Of a stretch of DNA of 64,000 nucleotides, positions 18,327 through 25,881 are shown piece after piece. Location of the stretch: the NCBI RefSeq assembly GCF_001010285.1, contig NZ_CP011104.1, positions 744,001 through 808,000 on the forward strand, written 5' to 3'. The notes under the pieces are model-generated. The model did no database searches and was not told where the DNA came from. It saw only the letters and a list, made by a program, of their open reading frames with translations. How positions within the stretch are numbered: position 1 is the stretch's first letter; each line of letters opens with the position of its first letter. The position numbers and the translations under genes are program-made. The DNA is from Photorhabdus thracensis (lineage in GTDB: Bacteria; Pseudomonadota; Gammaproteobacteria; Enterobacterales; Enterobacteriaceae).

Positions 18327-19058
18327 TCAGAATGGGAAAAAGATAAGATCCGTTGATTCGCCGGTTACTTTGAACATTGATCCTTGATGGTGCCATGCAC
18401 CAAGCACTCCGCGGTAGTATATTTTGTTATGCAGAGAAATTTCATGTACAGCCGGGCGGTGAGTATGCCCATGTATCACCCAGTCAGCTTGATATCGCTC
18501 AAAAACATCAATAACAGCTTGCTGGTTGACATCCATGATTGCTTCGGATTTTCTGCTATTGACAGATTGGCTGTTTGCCCGCATTTTTTCGGCGATTTTC
18601 TGACGGATAAACAGAGGTAATAATAAAAACAGGCGCTGAATCCACGGGGTATGTACCCGTTTACGGTATTGTTGATAACCTTCGTCATCAGTACACAAAG
18701 TATCTCCGTGTAAGATAAGCACTCGCTTACCATACAGTTCCACTATTTTTTCCTGTGGTAACAATATCATTCCGCTTTCTTCAGCGAAGCGGGAGCCGAT
18801 CAGAAAATCACGGTTACCATGAATAAAATAACAGGTAACACCTTGTTTTTTCAGTATTTTTAATGCAGCGGCAATTTCATGGTGGAGAGGATTGTTATCA
18901 TCATCGCCAATCCAGTAATCGAACAGATCACCGAGAATATAGAGACTATCTGCCTGAATAGTATCCTCACGCAGAAAACGCAGAAAACGCAGAAAACCGG
19001 CAGTGATTGCCGGTTCGTGTTCGCTGAGATGTAAATCTGCGATAAAAAGTGTGCACAT
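18327..19058 (-). CDS. lpxH: UDP-2,3-diacylglucosamine diphosphatase LpxH
   Basis: A 243-aa metallophosphoesterase that hydrolyses UDP-2,3-diacylglucosamine to lipid X in lipid A synthesis. Metal-binding motifs: [36 protein letters not shown] and [11 protein letters not shown]. Compared with E. coli LpxH the stretch after ITAGFLRFL carries a small insertion, RFLRFLR, encoded by a 9-bp tandem repeat. Confidence 0.96.
   Translation of the reverse strand: MCTLFIADLHLSEHEPAITAGFLRFLRFLREDTIQADSLYILGDLFDYWIGDDDNNPLHHEIAAALKILKKQGVTCYFIHGNRDFLIGSRFAEESGMILLPQEKIVELYGKRVLILHGDTLCTDDEGYQQYRKRVHTPWIQRLFLLLPLFIRQKIAEKMRANSQSVNSRKSEAIMDVNQQAVIDVFERYQADWVIHGHTHRPAVHEISLHNKIYYRGVLGAWHHQGSMFKVTGESTDLIFFPF
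18970..18996. repeat. Three tandem copies of a 9-bp unit inside lpxH
   Basis: CGCAGAAAA is repeated three times in frame, giving repeated Arg-Phe-Leu (on the coding strand TTTTCTGCG). It explains the RFLRFLR stretch missing in E. coli LpxH and looks like a replication-slippage expansion between conserved blocks. Confidence 0.85.
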
Positions 19059-19068
19059 ACGCGCTGAA

Positions 19069-19563
19069 TTACTCGCTGACAGTCACTTTTTCGATGATAA
19101 CGTCTTCGCGTGGTACGTCTTGGTGCATACCGCTGCGGCCAGTAGATACGCCTTTGATTTTATCAACAACATCCATACCTTCGACCACTTCTGCAAATAC
19201 GCAGTAACCCCAGCCATCAGGACGTTCAGAACGGAAGTTCAGGAAATCATTATCAACAACATTAATGAAGAACTGTGCAGTCGCGGAGTGTGGGTCGTTG
19301 GTACGTGCCATAGCCAGAGTACCACGGTTGTTTTTCAGACCGTTATTGGCTTCGTTTTTGATAGCCTCGTCAGTCGATTTTTGCTTCATACCAGGTTCAA
19401 ACCCACCACCTTGAATCATGAAGCCATTAATAACACGGTGGAAAATAGTGTTATCGTAGAAGCTATTGCGGCAGTAGTTCAAGAAATTTTCAACAGTTAC
19501 AGGAGCTTTGTCAGCGAAAGTATTAATTACGATATCGCCAAAATTGGTATGGAAAGTCACCAT
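19069..19563 (-). CDS. ppiB: Peptidyl-prolyl cis-trans isomerase B (cyclophilin)
   Basis: A 164-aa cytoplasmic cyclophilin with no signal peptide. Active-site blocks are intact: [43 protein letters not shown] and [19 protein letters not shown]. Same length and neighbourhood (lpxH, cysS) as E. coli PpiB. Confidence 0.95.
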   Translation of the reverse strand: MVTFHTNFGDIVINTFADKAPVTVENFLNYCRNSFYDNTIFHRVINGFMIQGGGFEPGMKQKSTDEAIKNEANNGLKNNRGTLAMARTNDPHSATAQFFINVVDNDFLNFRSERPDGWGYCVFAEVVEGMDVVDKIKGVSTGRSGMHQDVPREDVIIEKVTVSE

Positions 19564-19832
19564 AATTGAAATCCTAATAATAGTTTTGATTAACCCGGTT
19601 TAGGGCATTTGGACCAGGCGGCTTTTATATCACATCTGCCATAATGAGTCAGTACCTATTAATTTCAGTAAGCTATATTGACCGCTGACCTTGCAAAGCG
19701 CTTAATATCAGGTTTCAATATCTTATTGGTCTATGCCATATCGAGTATCTATTTATGAGATAAGGACATAAATCCAGAATTATCAATTCGTTATTTTTAA
19801 TCACACGTACAGTGAATTTACGGAAAATCCCG

Positions 19833-21218
19833 ATGCTAAAAATTTTCAATACCCTCAGCCGCCAGAAAGAAGAATTTAAGCCAATCCATCCAGGGAAAGT
19901 AGGGATGTACGTGTGTGGTATCACGATTTATGACCTATGTCATATTGGTCACGGCAGAACATTTGTTTCCTTTGATGTGGTTGCCCGTTATCTGCGCTAT
20001 CTGGGATACGATTTGACCTATGTGCGCAACGTGACCGATGTTGATGATAAGATCATCAAACGTGCAGCGGAAAACCGTGAAAGTTGCGATGAGTTGACCA
20101 GCCGTATGCTGGCGGAAATGCATAAAGATTTTGACGCGCTGAATATTTTACGCCCTGACTTGGAACCACGTGCGACCCGTCATATCCCAGAGATTATTGA
20201 ACTGACGGAATTGTTGATAAAACGTGATCATGCTTATGTGGCGGATAATGGTGATGTCATGTTTTCCGTCGAGAGTGATCCGGATTACGGATCACTTTCC
20301 CGCCAAGATCTCAGCCAATTACAAGCAGGTGCACGAGTAGAAGTAGCTGATGTTAAGCGTAACCCGATGGATTTCGTATTGTGGAAAATGTCTAAGCCGG
20401 GTGAACCGAGCTGGGAATCACCGTGGGGAGCTGGTCGTCCTGGTTGGCATATTGAATGTTCTGCCATGAACAACAAACAGTTAGGCAACCATTTTGATAT
20501 TCATGGTGGTGGTGCTGATCTGATGTTTCCGCATCATGAAAATGAAATTGCTCAGTCTACCTGTGCTCATGATGGCCCGTATGTGAATTATTGGATGCAC
20601 TCTGGAATGGTGATGGTGGATAAAGAGAAGATGTCCAAATCACTGAACAACTTCTTTACTATCCGTGACGTACTGGAATATTACGATTCAGAGACGGTAC
20701 GTTACTTCCTGCTGTCAGGCCACTATCGCAGCCAGCTTAACTACACTGAAGAAAACCTGAAACAGGCGCGTACTGCGCTTGAACGTCTATATACTTCTCT
20801 GCGTGGCACGGATGCTTCTGTACAGCCGGTAGGTGGTGAAATGTTTGAGGCGCGTTTCAAGGAAGCGATGAATGACGATTTCAATACGCCAGAAGCTTAT
20901 TCGGTACTGTTTGATATAGCACGTGAAATCAACCGATTGAAATCAGAAAATATGGCCGCGGCGAATGGCCTGGCGGCTGAGTTACGAAAATTGGCAGGTA
21001 TTTTAGGCTTATTGGAACAAGAGCCGGAACAATTTTTGCATAGTGGTGTTCAGGCTGATGATGAAGAAATTGCCAAAATAGAAGCACTGATTAAACAGCG
21101 TAATGATGCCCGTAAAAACAAAGATTGGGCGCTGGCAGATTCTGCCCGTAATCAGTTGAATGAGATGGGGATTGAGCTGGAAGACGGCCCGCAGGGAACG
21201 AGTTGGCGTCGTAAGTAA
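19833..21218 (+). CDS. cysS: Cysteinyl-tRNA synthetase
   Basis: A 461-aa class I aminoacyl-tRNA synthetase, the same length as E. coli CysS when started at the ATG at 19833 (MLKIFNTL). The HIGH box is HIGHGRT (about residues 37-43), the KMSKS motif is in [13 protein letters not shown], and the zinc ligands fall in [16 protein letters not shown] and HENE. Confidence 0.96.
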   Translation: MLKIFNTLSRQKEEFKPIHPGKVGMYVCGITIYDLCHIGHGRTFVSFDVVARYLRYLGYDLTYVRNVTDVDDKIIKRAAENRESCDELTSRMLAEMHKDFDALNILRPDLEPRATRHIPEIIELTELLIKRDHAYVADNGDVMFSVESDPDYGSLSRQDLSQLQAGARVEVADVKRNPMDFVLWKMSKPGEPSWESPWGAGRPGWHIECSAMNNKQLGNHFDIHGGGADLMFPHHENEIAQSTCAHDGPYVNYWMHSGMVMVDKEKMSKSLNNFFTIRDVLEYYDSETVRYFLLSGHYRSQLNYTEENLKQARTALERLYTSLRGTDASVQPVGGEMFEARFKEAMNDDFNTPEAYSVLFDIAREINRLKSENMAAANGLAAELRKLAGILGLLEQEPEQFLHSGVQADDEEIAKIEALIKQRNDARKNKDWALADSARNQLNEMGIELEDGPQGTSWRRK

Positions 21219-21252
21219 GTTAGATATGTTTTGAGTCACTGAGCTGGCTTTT

Positions 21253-21284
21253 AAAATAGGCTCCCTTTTGGTGGAGCCTATTTT
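21253..21284. terminator. Bidirectional terminator between cysS and ybcJ
   Basis: A perfect 12-bp stem AAAATAGGCTCC (21253-21264) / GGAGCCTATTTT (21273-21284) with an 8-nt loop, A-rich on one side and T-rich on the other, between convergent genes. Confidence 0.88.
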
Positions 21285-21286
21285 AG

Positions 21287-21499
21287 TTATTCTTTGATGC
21301 AAACAGAGTCACCGTTGAAGGTAACAACCTGTCCGGCAGTAATTTTGCAGCGTTTGCGCGTCTCTGTCTGACCATTGACTTCAATCAGACTTTCAGCAAT
21401 AACGGCTTTGGCGGCCGCACCGCTTTCACTCCATCCTTGAAACTTTAGCAGATCACACAGCTCCACATGAGGATGGCCTTCTAAATAAAAAATTTCCAT
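21287..21499 (-). CDS. ybcJ: S4-domain RNA-binding protein YbcJ
   Basis: A 70-aa protein that is essentially one S4 RNA-binding domain: HPHVELCDLLKFQGWSESGAAAKAVIAE and NGQTETRKRCKI. It aligns end to end with E. coli YbcJ (70 aa) from the ATG at 21499, preferred to an in-frame ATG at 21505. The start codon overlaps the folD stop by one base (TAATG). Confidence 0.92.
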   Translation of the reverse strand: MEIFYLEGHPHVELCDLLKFQGWSESGAAAKAVIAESLIEVNGQTETRKRCKITAGQVVTFNGDSVCIKE

Positions 21500-22374
21500 T
21501 AACAACCTTCAGTTTTTTCCACGTTGTGGTATTCCTCGCAGGCTTGCAAGGTGTTCTGGATAAGCGTAGCTACTGTCATTGGACCAACACCACCTGGAAC
21601 GGGCGAAATCCAGCTTGCTCGTTCTGATGCGGTTTCAAAATCAACATCACCAATGACCTTACCGTCTTCCAGACGGTTAATGCCTACATCAATAACGATA
21701 GCGCCTGGTTTAATCCATTCACCGGGGATAAAGTTCGGTTTACCGACAGCCACAATCAGCAGATCCGCATGTTCCACATGGTAGCGTAAATCTTTGGTAA
21801 AGCGATGAGTCACCGTGGTGGTACAGCCAGCCAGCAACAATTCCAGACTCATTGGACGACCAACAATATTTGAAGCGCCGATAATGACGGCATTCAGGCC
21901 ATAAGTATTGATTTCGCAGCGCTCAAGCAACGTTGCGATACCGCGCGGAGTACAGGGGCGCAGTTTTGGCGCACGTTGACACAGACGGCCAATATTATAG
22001 GGATGGAAGCCATCAACATCCTTATCAGATTGGATACGCTCCAGAACCTTGACATTGTCGATACCGGCGGGTAAAGGGAGTTGCACCAGAATTCCATCAA
22101 TTTCTAAATCGTTATTGAGCTGATCGATAAGGTTCAGTAACTCTGCTTCACTGGTAGTATCTGGCAGATCATAAGAACGGGAGACAAACCCGACTTCTTC
22201 ACAGGCACGGCGTTTGCTTGCGACATAAATCTGAGAAGCGGGGTTTTCCCCTACTAAAACAACGGCAAGACCGGGAGCACGTTTTCCCGCTGCGACACGT
22301 TGTTGAACACGTTCTGCGACTTCTCTTCTGATTGTCTGCGCAATCGTTTTCCCGTCAATAATTTTTGCTGACAT
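21499..22374 (-). CDS. folD: Methylenetetrahydrofolate dehydrogenase / cyclohydrolase FolD
   Basis: A 291-aa bifunctional one-carbon enzyme interconverting 5,10-methylene- and 10-formyl-tetrahydrofolate with NADP. Blocks: [28 protein letters not shown] (catalytic Lys), [51 protein letters not shown] and [17 protein letters not shown]. It precedes ybcJ and faces the argU tRNA as in E. coli. Confidence 0.96.
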   Translation of the reverse strand: MSAKIIDGKTIAQTIRREVAERVQQRVAAGKRAPGLAVVLVGENPASQIYVASKRRACEEVGFVSRSYDLPDTTSEAELLNLIDQLNNDLEIDGILVQLPLPAGIDNVKVLERIQSDKDVDGFHPYNIGRLCQRAPKLRPCTPRGIATLLERCEINTYGLNAVIIGASNIVGRPMSLELLLAGCTTTVTHRFTKDLRYHVEHADLLIVAVGKPNFIPGEWIKPGAIVIDVGINRLEDGKVIGDVDFETASERASWISPVPGGVGPMTVATLIQNTLQACEEYHNVEKTEGC

Positions 22375-22496
22375 GTACTAATAAATCCATAAATCAAACA
22401 TTGGGATACCGCCTATTTTGTCAGAACATGAGCGTGCTGTCAGTTTTATTGATAATCAGAAAATAGACAGATGGAGATTTATAAGCAGAAAAGCCA

Positions 22497-22524
22497 TTGA
22501 CTCAAGGGTTTGTCCCCGTATAAT
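22497..22524 (+). promoter_or_regulatory. tRNA-Arg promoter
   Basis: TTGACT (22497-22502), a 16-bp spacer and TATAAT (22519-22524), followed by a GC-rich discriminator (CTCACCCCGC), as expected of a stringently controlled stable-RNA promoter about 40 bp upstream of the tRNA. Confidence 0.85.
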
Positions 22525-22570
22525 CTCACCCCGCATCAAAGCATTACAGATGCAGCTCATCTCCCAAGAT

Positions 22571-22647
22571 GCGCCCTTAGCTCAGCTGGATAGAGCAACG
22601 GCCTTCTAAGCCGTAGGTCACAGGTTCGAATCCTGTAGGGCGTACCA
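22571..22647 (+). tRNA. argU: tRNA-Arg, anticodon TCT (argU-type)
   Basis: 77 nt with all cloverleaf parts: acceptor GCGCCCT / AGGGCGT, D-arm AGCTCAGCTGGATAGAGC, anticodon loop CTTCTAA (TCT), T-arm CAGGTTCGAATCCTG, and encoded CCA. It is almost identical to E. coli argU and sits next to folD. The integrase gene 165 bp downstream shows that the 3' half serves as an attachment site (attL). Confidence 0.97.
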
Positions 22648-22812
22648 TCCTTTAATATCTTATCGTCTTCCAAAGTCCACAAAACTCCAGTAAATACGCA
22701 GTATTAGCCATTCTTCGTTCTCCCGTAGTCTAGTAAGGTATGTTGAAATCTACGATCTTATGGGGGTATATTTAGGGGTACGTTCAGGTTCAATGAAGTG
22801 AGATACCCCCAA

Positions 22813-24027
22813 ATGAAGCTAACAGCCCGACAGGTAGACACTGCGAAGCCTAAAGATAAACCTTATAAACTTGCAGATGGTGGTGGATTATATCTATTGG
22901 TTAACCCTAATGGCTCTCGTTATTGGCGGTTAAAGTATCGGATCGCAGGCAAAGAAAAATTGCTCGCATTAGGGGTATATCCTGATATATCTCTCGCAGA
23001 AGCAAGAAATAAGCGAAATGAGGCAAGGCGAACGCTGTCAGGTGGTAGTGATCCGCTTGAGGAAAAGAAAGCTGAAAAAGTCGCCAGAGCTTTTGCGGTC
23101 AATAATAGTTTTGAGTCTATCGCCGTTGAGTGGCACGAACATAAGCGCCCCAATTGGTCAAAAGGATATGCTGAAGACATTCTGGAATACCTGCGAAAAG
23201 ATATTTTTCCCTATGTTGGGAAACGTGCTATTACTGATATCAAACCCGCTGACATGTTAGCCGTTCTCCGAAAGATGGAGCAACGCGGCGTGTTAGATAA
23301 ATTGAAAAAAACCAGACAAGCATGTCGGCAAATTTTCACATATGCTGTTATTACAGGACGAGCAGAATTCAATCCCGTTACTGATCTTGCCAGCGCGCTT
23401 AAGGCACCAAAGCAAAAACATTTCCCACACCTTTTAGCCGACCAACTACATGATTTTCTTATCACCTTGGGTGGTTATAGTGGCAGCCAAGTGACGCAAT
23501 CAGCAACACGTATGCTGATGCTGACCGGAGTACGTACCATTGAGCTGAGAGAATCGGAATGGACTGAATTCGATTTTGATAACGATCTCTGGCAAATACC
23601 TGCCGAACGTATGAAGATGCGCCGTCCTCACATCGTACCGCTATCAAATCAGGTTAAAGCTATTCTTATTAAGTTACACGCTATTACAGGGCGCGGGAAA
23701 TATGTTTTCCCTGGTCGTAATGATGCGGGTAAGCCAATGAGTGAAGCCGCCATTAATCAGGTTCTTAAGCGTATTGGTTATGATGGCAGGGCAACAGGCC
23801 ACGGATTCCGCCACACTATGAGTACAATTTTACATGAACAGGGGTATAACTCAGCTTGGATTGAAACGCAGCTTGCTCATGTGGATAAAAACAGTATCCG
23901 AGGAACTTACAATCATGCCCAATATTTGGATGGTCGTAGGGAAATGTTGCAATGGTATGCCGACTATATGGATGTACTCGAACAAGGCAAAAATGTATTA
24001 CATGGCGAATTTAAGAAGCGCGCTTAA
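22813..24027 (+). CDS. int: P4-type tyrosine integrase of the argU island
   Basis: About 404 aa. An N-terminal DUF4102/arm-binding domain (KLTARQVDTAKPKDKPYKLADGGGLYLLVNPNGSRYWRLKYR), a SAM-like core-binding domain, and a catalytic domain with Arg in LTGVRTIEL, HGFRH (His-x-x-Arg), LAHVDKN and the nucleophile Tyr in RGTYNHAQY. This class integrates into tRNA 3' ends, in agreement with argU just upstream. An alternative GTG start is at 22798. Confidence 0.93.
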   Translation: MKLTARQVDTAKPKDKPYKLADGGGLYLLVNPNGSRYWRLKYRIAGKEKLLALGVYPDISLAEARNKRNEARRTLSGGSDPLEEKKAEKVARAFAVNNSFESIAVEWHEHKRPNWSKGYAEDILEYLRKDIFPYVGKRAITDIKPADMLAVLRKMEQRGVLDKLKKTRQACRQIFTYAVITGRAEFNPVTDLASALKAPKQKHFPHLLADQLHDFLITLGGYSGSQVTQSATRMLMLTGVRTIELRESEWTEFDFDNDLWQIPAERMKMRRPHIVPLSNQVKAILIKLHAITGRGKYVFPGRNDAGKPMSEAAINQVLKRIGYDGRATGHGFRHTMSTILHEQGYNSAWIETQLAHVDKNSIRGTYNHAQYLDGRREMLQWYADYMDVLEQGKNVLHGEFKKRA

Positions 24028-24064
24028 CTGGGTGAATAAGCAACAATAGTTGTCGTTCAATATA

Positions 24065-24165
24065 AATAACATTTCATAATTCTGCTACACATGGCCTTAT
24101 TCAACCCATTGTTATATATAGAATTATGAGTAGTATAAGATGTAGCGCTATTTTGGAATCTTATT
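24065..24165 (-). mobile_element. 101-bp MITE, copy 2
   Basis: The inverted, near-identical copy of 15384-15484, again 101 bp and flanked by TA (24063-24064, 24166-24167). It occupies the gap between the integrase and alpA. The remaining bases to 24354 are AT-rich and show nothing else. Confidence 0.85.
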
Positions 24166-24354
24166 TATAACTACTTAAGGTTATTTTTAATCATAAGTAG
24201 TTATATCTGTAAACTGTAAGATATATTACATTCTTTGTATGAAGTAAGTTACTATTCCAACGTGATGATCTCACATTATAAATTCGGTTTAATTACTCCT
24301 GTTCTAATAACATCCAGAAACATCAAATATGGACAAACTAACAGGGGAAACTAT

Positions 24355-24570
24355 ATGTCAACAATTACCACATCTAAAGAAAGTCTTATTCGCTTGTCCG
24401 AGGTTCAACGCAGAACGGGTTACAGTAAAGCGTGGATTTACAAACTCATTGAAGAAGATAAATTTCCGAAGCAAGTAAAAATTGGCACTCGCTCAATAGC
24501 TTTTATTGAGTCAGAAATTGATAGCTGGATAGCTCAACGTATCGCTGAATCTCGCGGTGAGATGATGTAA
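24355..24570 (+). CDS. alpA: AlpA-family transcriptional regulator / excisionase
   Basis: A 71-aa MerR-like winged-helix protein: LIRLSEVQRRTGYSKAWIYKLIEEDKFPKQVKIGTRSIAFIESEIDSWIAQRI is the AlpA/Prophage-CP4-57 regulator pattern. The ATG at 24355 follows AGGGGAAA; the frame is open further upstream without a second good start. AlpA proteins switch on excision and satellite genes next to P4-type integrases, and int-alpA-primase is the hallmark of gram-negative PICIs. Confidence 0.88.
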   Translation: MSTITTSKESLIRLSEVQRRTGYSKAWIYKLIEEDKFPKQVKIGTRSIAFIESEIDSWIAQRIAESRGEMM

Positions 24571-24845
24571 TGAAAAAATACATCTCACCAACCGATGAAC
24601 AGAGGAAATATATTCTTTCTGCTTATGGTGAATCTGAAAGAAGAATAAGGGAAACAGAACGCAAAAGATTAACGAGTATATCAAGGGGACATTGCTATAA
24701 ACTAGAAGCCTTGGGTTTATTTCCTCCACGTTGTCATTTTGGGCGTAATTCCTGTGCGTGGCTTTTAAGTGATATTTTATGGTGGATACGCAATCCTCCA
24801 AAAGTAGAAAACGTAAACAACCCATATAGCCGAAAAGCACAGTAA
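24570..24845 (+). CDS. Second AlpA-like small DNA-binding protein
   Basis: A 91-aa protein whose start overlaps the alpA stop by one base (TAATG). SISRGHCYKLEALGLFPPRCHFGRNSCAWLLSDILWWI follows the same winged-helix pattern as AlpA (helix, turn, wing with a GR...W segment), with an extra N-terminal arginine-rich helix. Probably a paralogous regulator from tandem duplication; its target is unknown. Confidence 0.65.
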   Translation: MKKYISPTDEQRKYILSAYGESERRIRETERKRLTSISRGHCYKLEALGLFPPRCHFGRNSCAWLLSDILWWIRNPPKVENVNNPYSRKAQ

Positions 24846-25046
24846 ATAAAGAAAAATCATGAAAAATAAAAAGACGGATAATAACCGTTACGGGTATCCC
24901 TACGCTAAAAATCAGGAAAGTGATATTTCAATTAGTTGTATGGTGATTAGCTGGGTGAAAAAAGGCGGGGATAGCACGGTGAATGCTACCCTTAACTTAC
25001 TTGCTTTTAGCGAGTTAGTTAACCACCGGATTTATTGTCGGTTAGT

Positions 25047-25238
25047 TCAACCTTTTGGCTCTATGCCTAGCTGTTCTAATTCTTTGCGGCCTAATGTTTT
25101 TAACCAGTTGCCTAAAGTCATTCCAGCATCGGACGCAGCGTCTTCAAACTGTGCTTTTAGCTCAGGTGTTATTCTGATTTGGAAAGTGGGGGACAAGCCT
25201 TTTCCTTTTTCAGTTTTATCTCTTTTTAATATTGACAT
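25047..25238 (-). CDS. Ribbon-helix-helix (Arc/CopG-like) repressor
   Basis: About 63 aa, the only minus-strand gene in the satellite control region. SPTFQIRITPELKAQFEDAASDAGMTLGNWLKTLGRKELEQLG shows the Arc-like beta strand and two helices. The ATG at 25238 (MSILKRDK) abuts a perfect inverted repeat that is probably its operator; the frame is open further upstream but would run through that operator. It probably keeps the primase operon and its own promoter repressed. Confidence 0.72.
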   Translation of the reverse strand: MSILKRDKTEKGKGLSPTFQIRITPELKAQFEDAASDAGMTLGNWLKTLGRKELEQLGIEPKG

Positions 25239-25281
25239 GTACGTACGTAACCTTATAGCATGTGATTTATTACGTACGTAC
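25239..25281. promoter_or_regulatory. Operator pair of the ribbon-helix-helix repressor
   Basis: GTACGTACGTAA (25239-25250) and its exact inverse TTACGTACGTAC (25270-25281), 19 bp apart, with a minus-strand -10-like TATAAG between them and a partial third site (GCACGTAC) near 25293. Each half is itself made of tandem GTAC steps, suiting cooperative binding of ribbon-helix-helix dimers to the promoter between alpA and the primase genes. Confidence 0.7.
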
Positions 25282-25380
25282 TTTATCATGGTGCACGTAC
25301 AAAAAGAAACGCCCCCGAATGATATTGGTCGTATCAAACGAGGGCTAACCACCAACGATAACGACAATATCGAGGTAGCT

Positions 25381-25482
25381 ATGTATCAATATACCTTTCT
25401 CATCGGAAAGGGCAAAGCCCGTTTGCCTAAAATCCTCTCTATGCGCTTTACCTCCATTCAGGGGGTATACTATGAGCAATAA
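25381..25482 (+). CDS. Short satellite ORF, unknown
   Basis: 33 codons beginning MYQYTFLIGKGKARLPKIL after GAGGT, and ending TATGAGCAATAA so that the next gene starts inside its last codons. Small basic ORFs of this kind are common before primase genes in P4-like elements, and the tight overlap suggests translational coupling. Function unknown. Confidence 0.45.
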   Translation: MYQYTFLIGKGKARLPKILSMRFTSIQGVYYEQ

Positions 25483-25879
25483 ACCTATCTCATTAAAACA
25501 GGCGCTATATCGCGCAGGTCTGGGAATTTCACTTTTCGCGTACATTACCCAAAAAGCCAAAGATGAATGCGAAACCAATTTAAATAACCTGATTGCACTG
25601 GCGCATGGCATTCATCAGGAAGTTCACCGCGACCTGTTGAAACACGTCCCGCAGAACCCGGTGAATAAATTAGTCAATTGCATTGTACGCAGGGAAATAG
25701 ATCCATTAGGTCAGTCCTCGTTTCGCGCGGGCTTATGCACTTCTTTATATGAAATCATTCTTGAACAGGCCAGCCAACATTGTTCGGAAGAGTTACATGA
25801 TTTGTTGTCGCTGGCTTGTGATATCAATCAGGAAGTTTACCACGCGCTTTATGCGGTGGTTAATGGTGAGGAAGAATGA
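25472..25879 (+). CDS. Satellite protein of unknown function with an internal duplication
   Basis: 135 aa, not recognised. Two halves repeat one pattern: ALYRAGLGISLFAYI...NLNNLIALAHGIHQEVHRDL (about residues 11-57) and SFRAGLCTSLYEII...ELHDLLSLACDINQEVYHAL (about 82-128). The repeat looks helical. It is coupled to genes on both sides by overlaps, so it belongs to the replication operon and may regulate or assist the primase. Confidence 0.7.
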   Translation: MSNKPISLKQALYRAGLGISLFAYITQKAKDECETNLNNLIALAHGIHQEVHRDLLKHVPQNPVNKLVNCIVRREIDPLGQSSFRAGLCTSLYEIILEQASQHCSEELHDLLSLACDINQEVYHALYAVVNGEEE

Positions 25880-25881
25880 TC

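Noticed and set aside
24859-25482. 207-codon + strand frame across the repressor gene
   Set aside because: Most of it is antisense to the ribbon-helix-helix gene and its operator; only the last 33 codons, which have their own start, look real.
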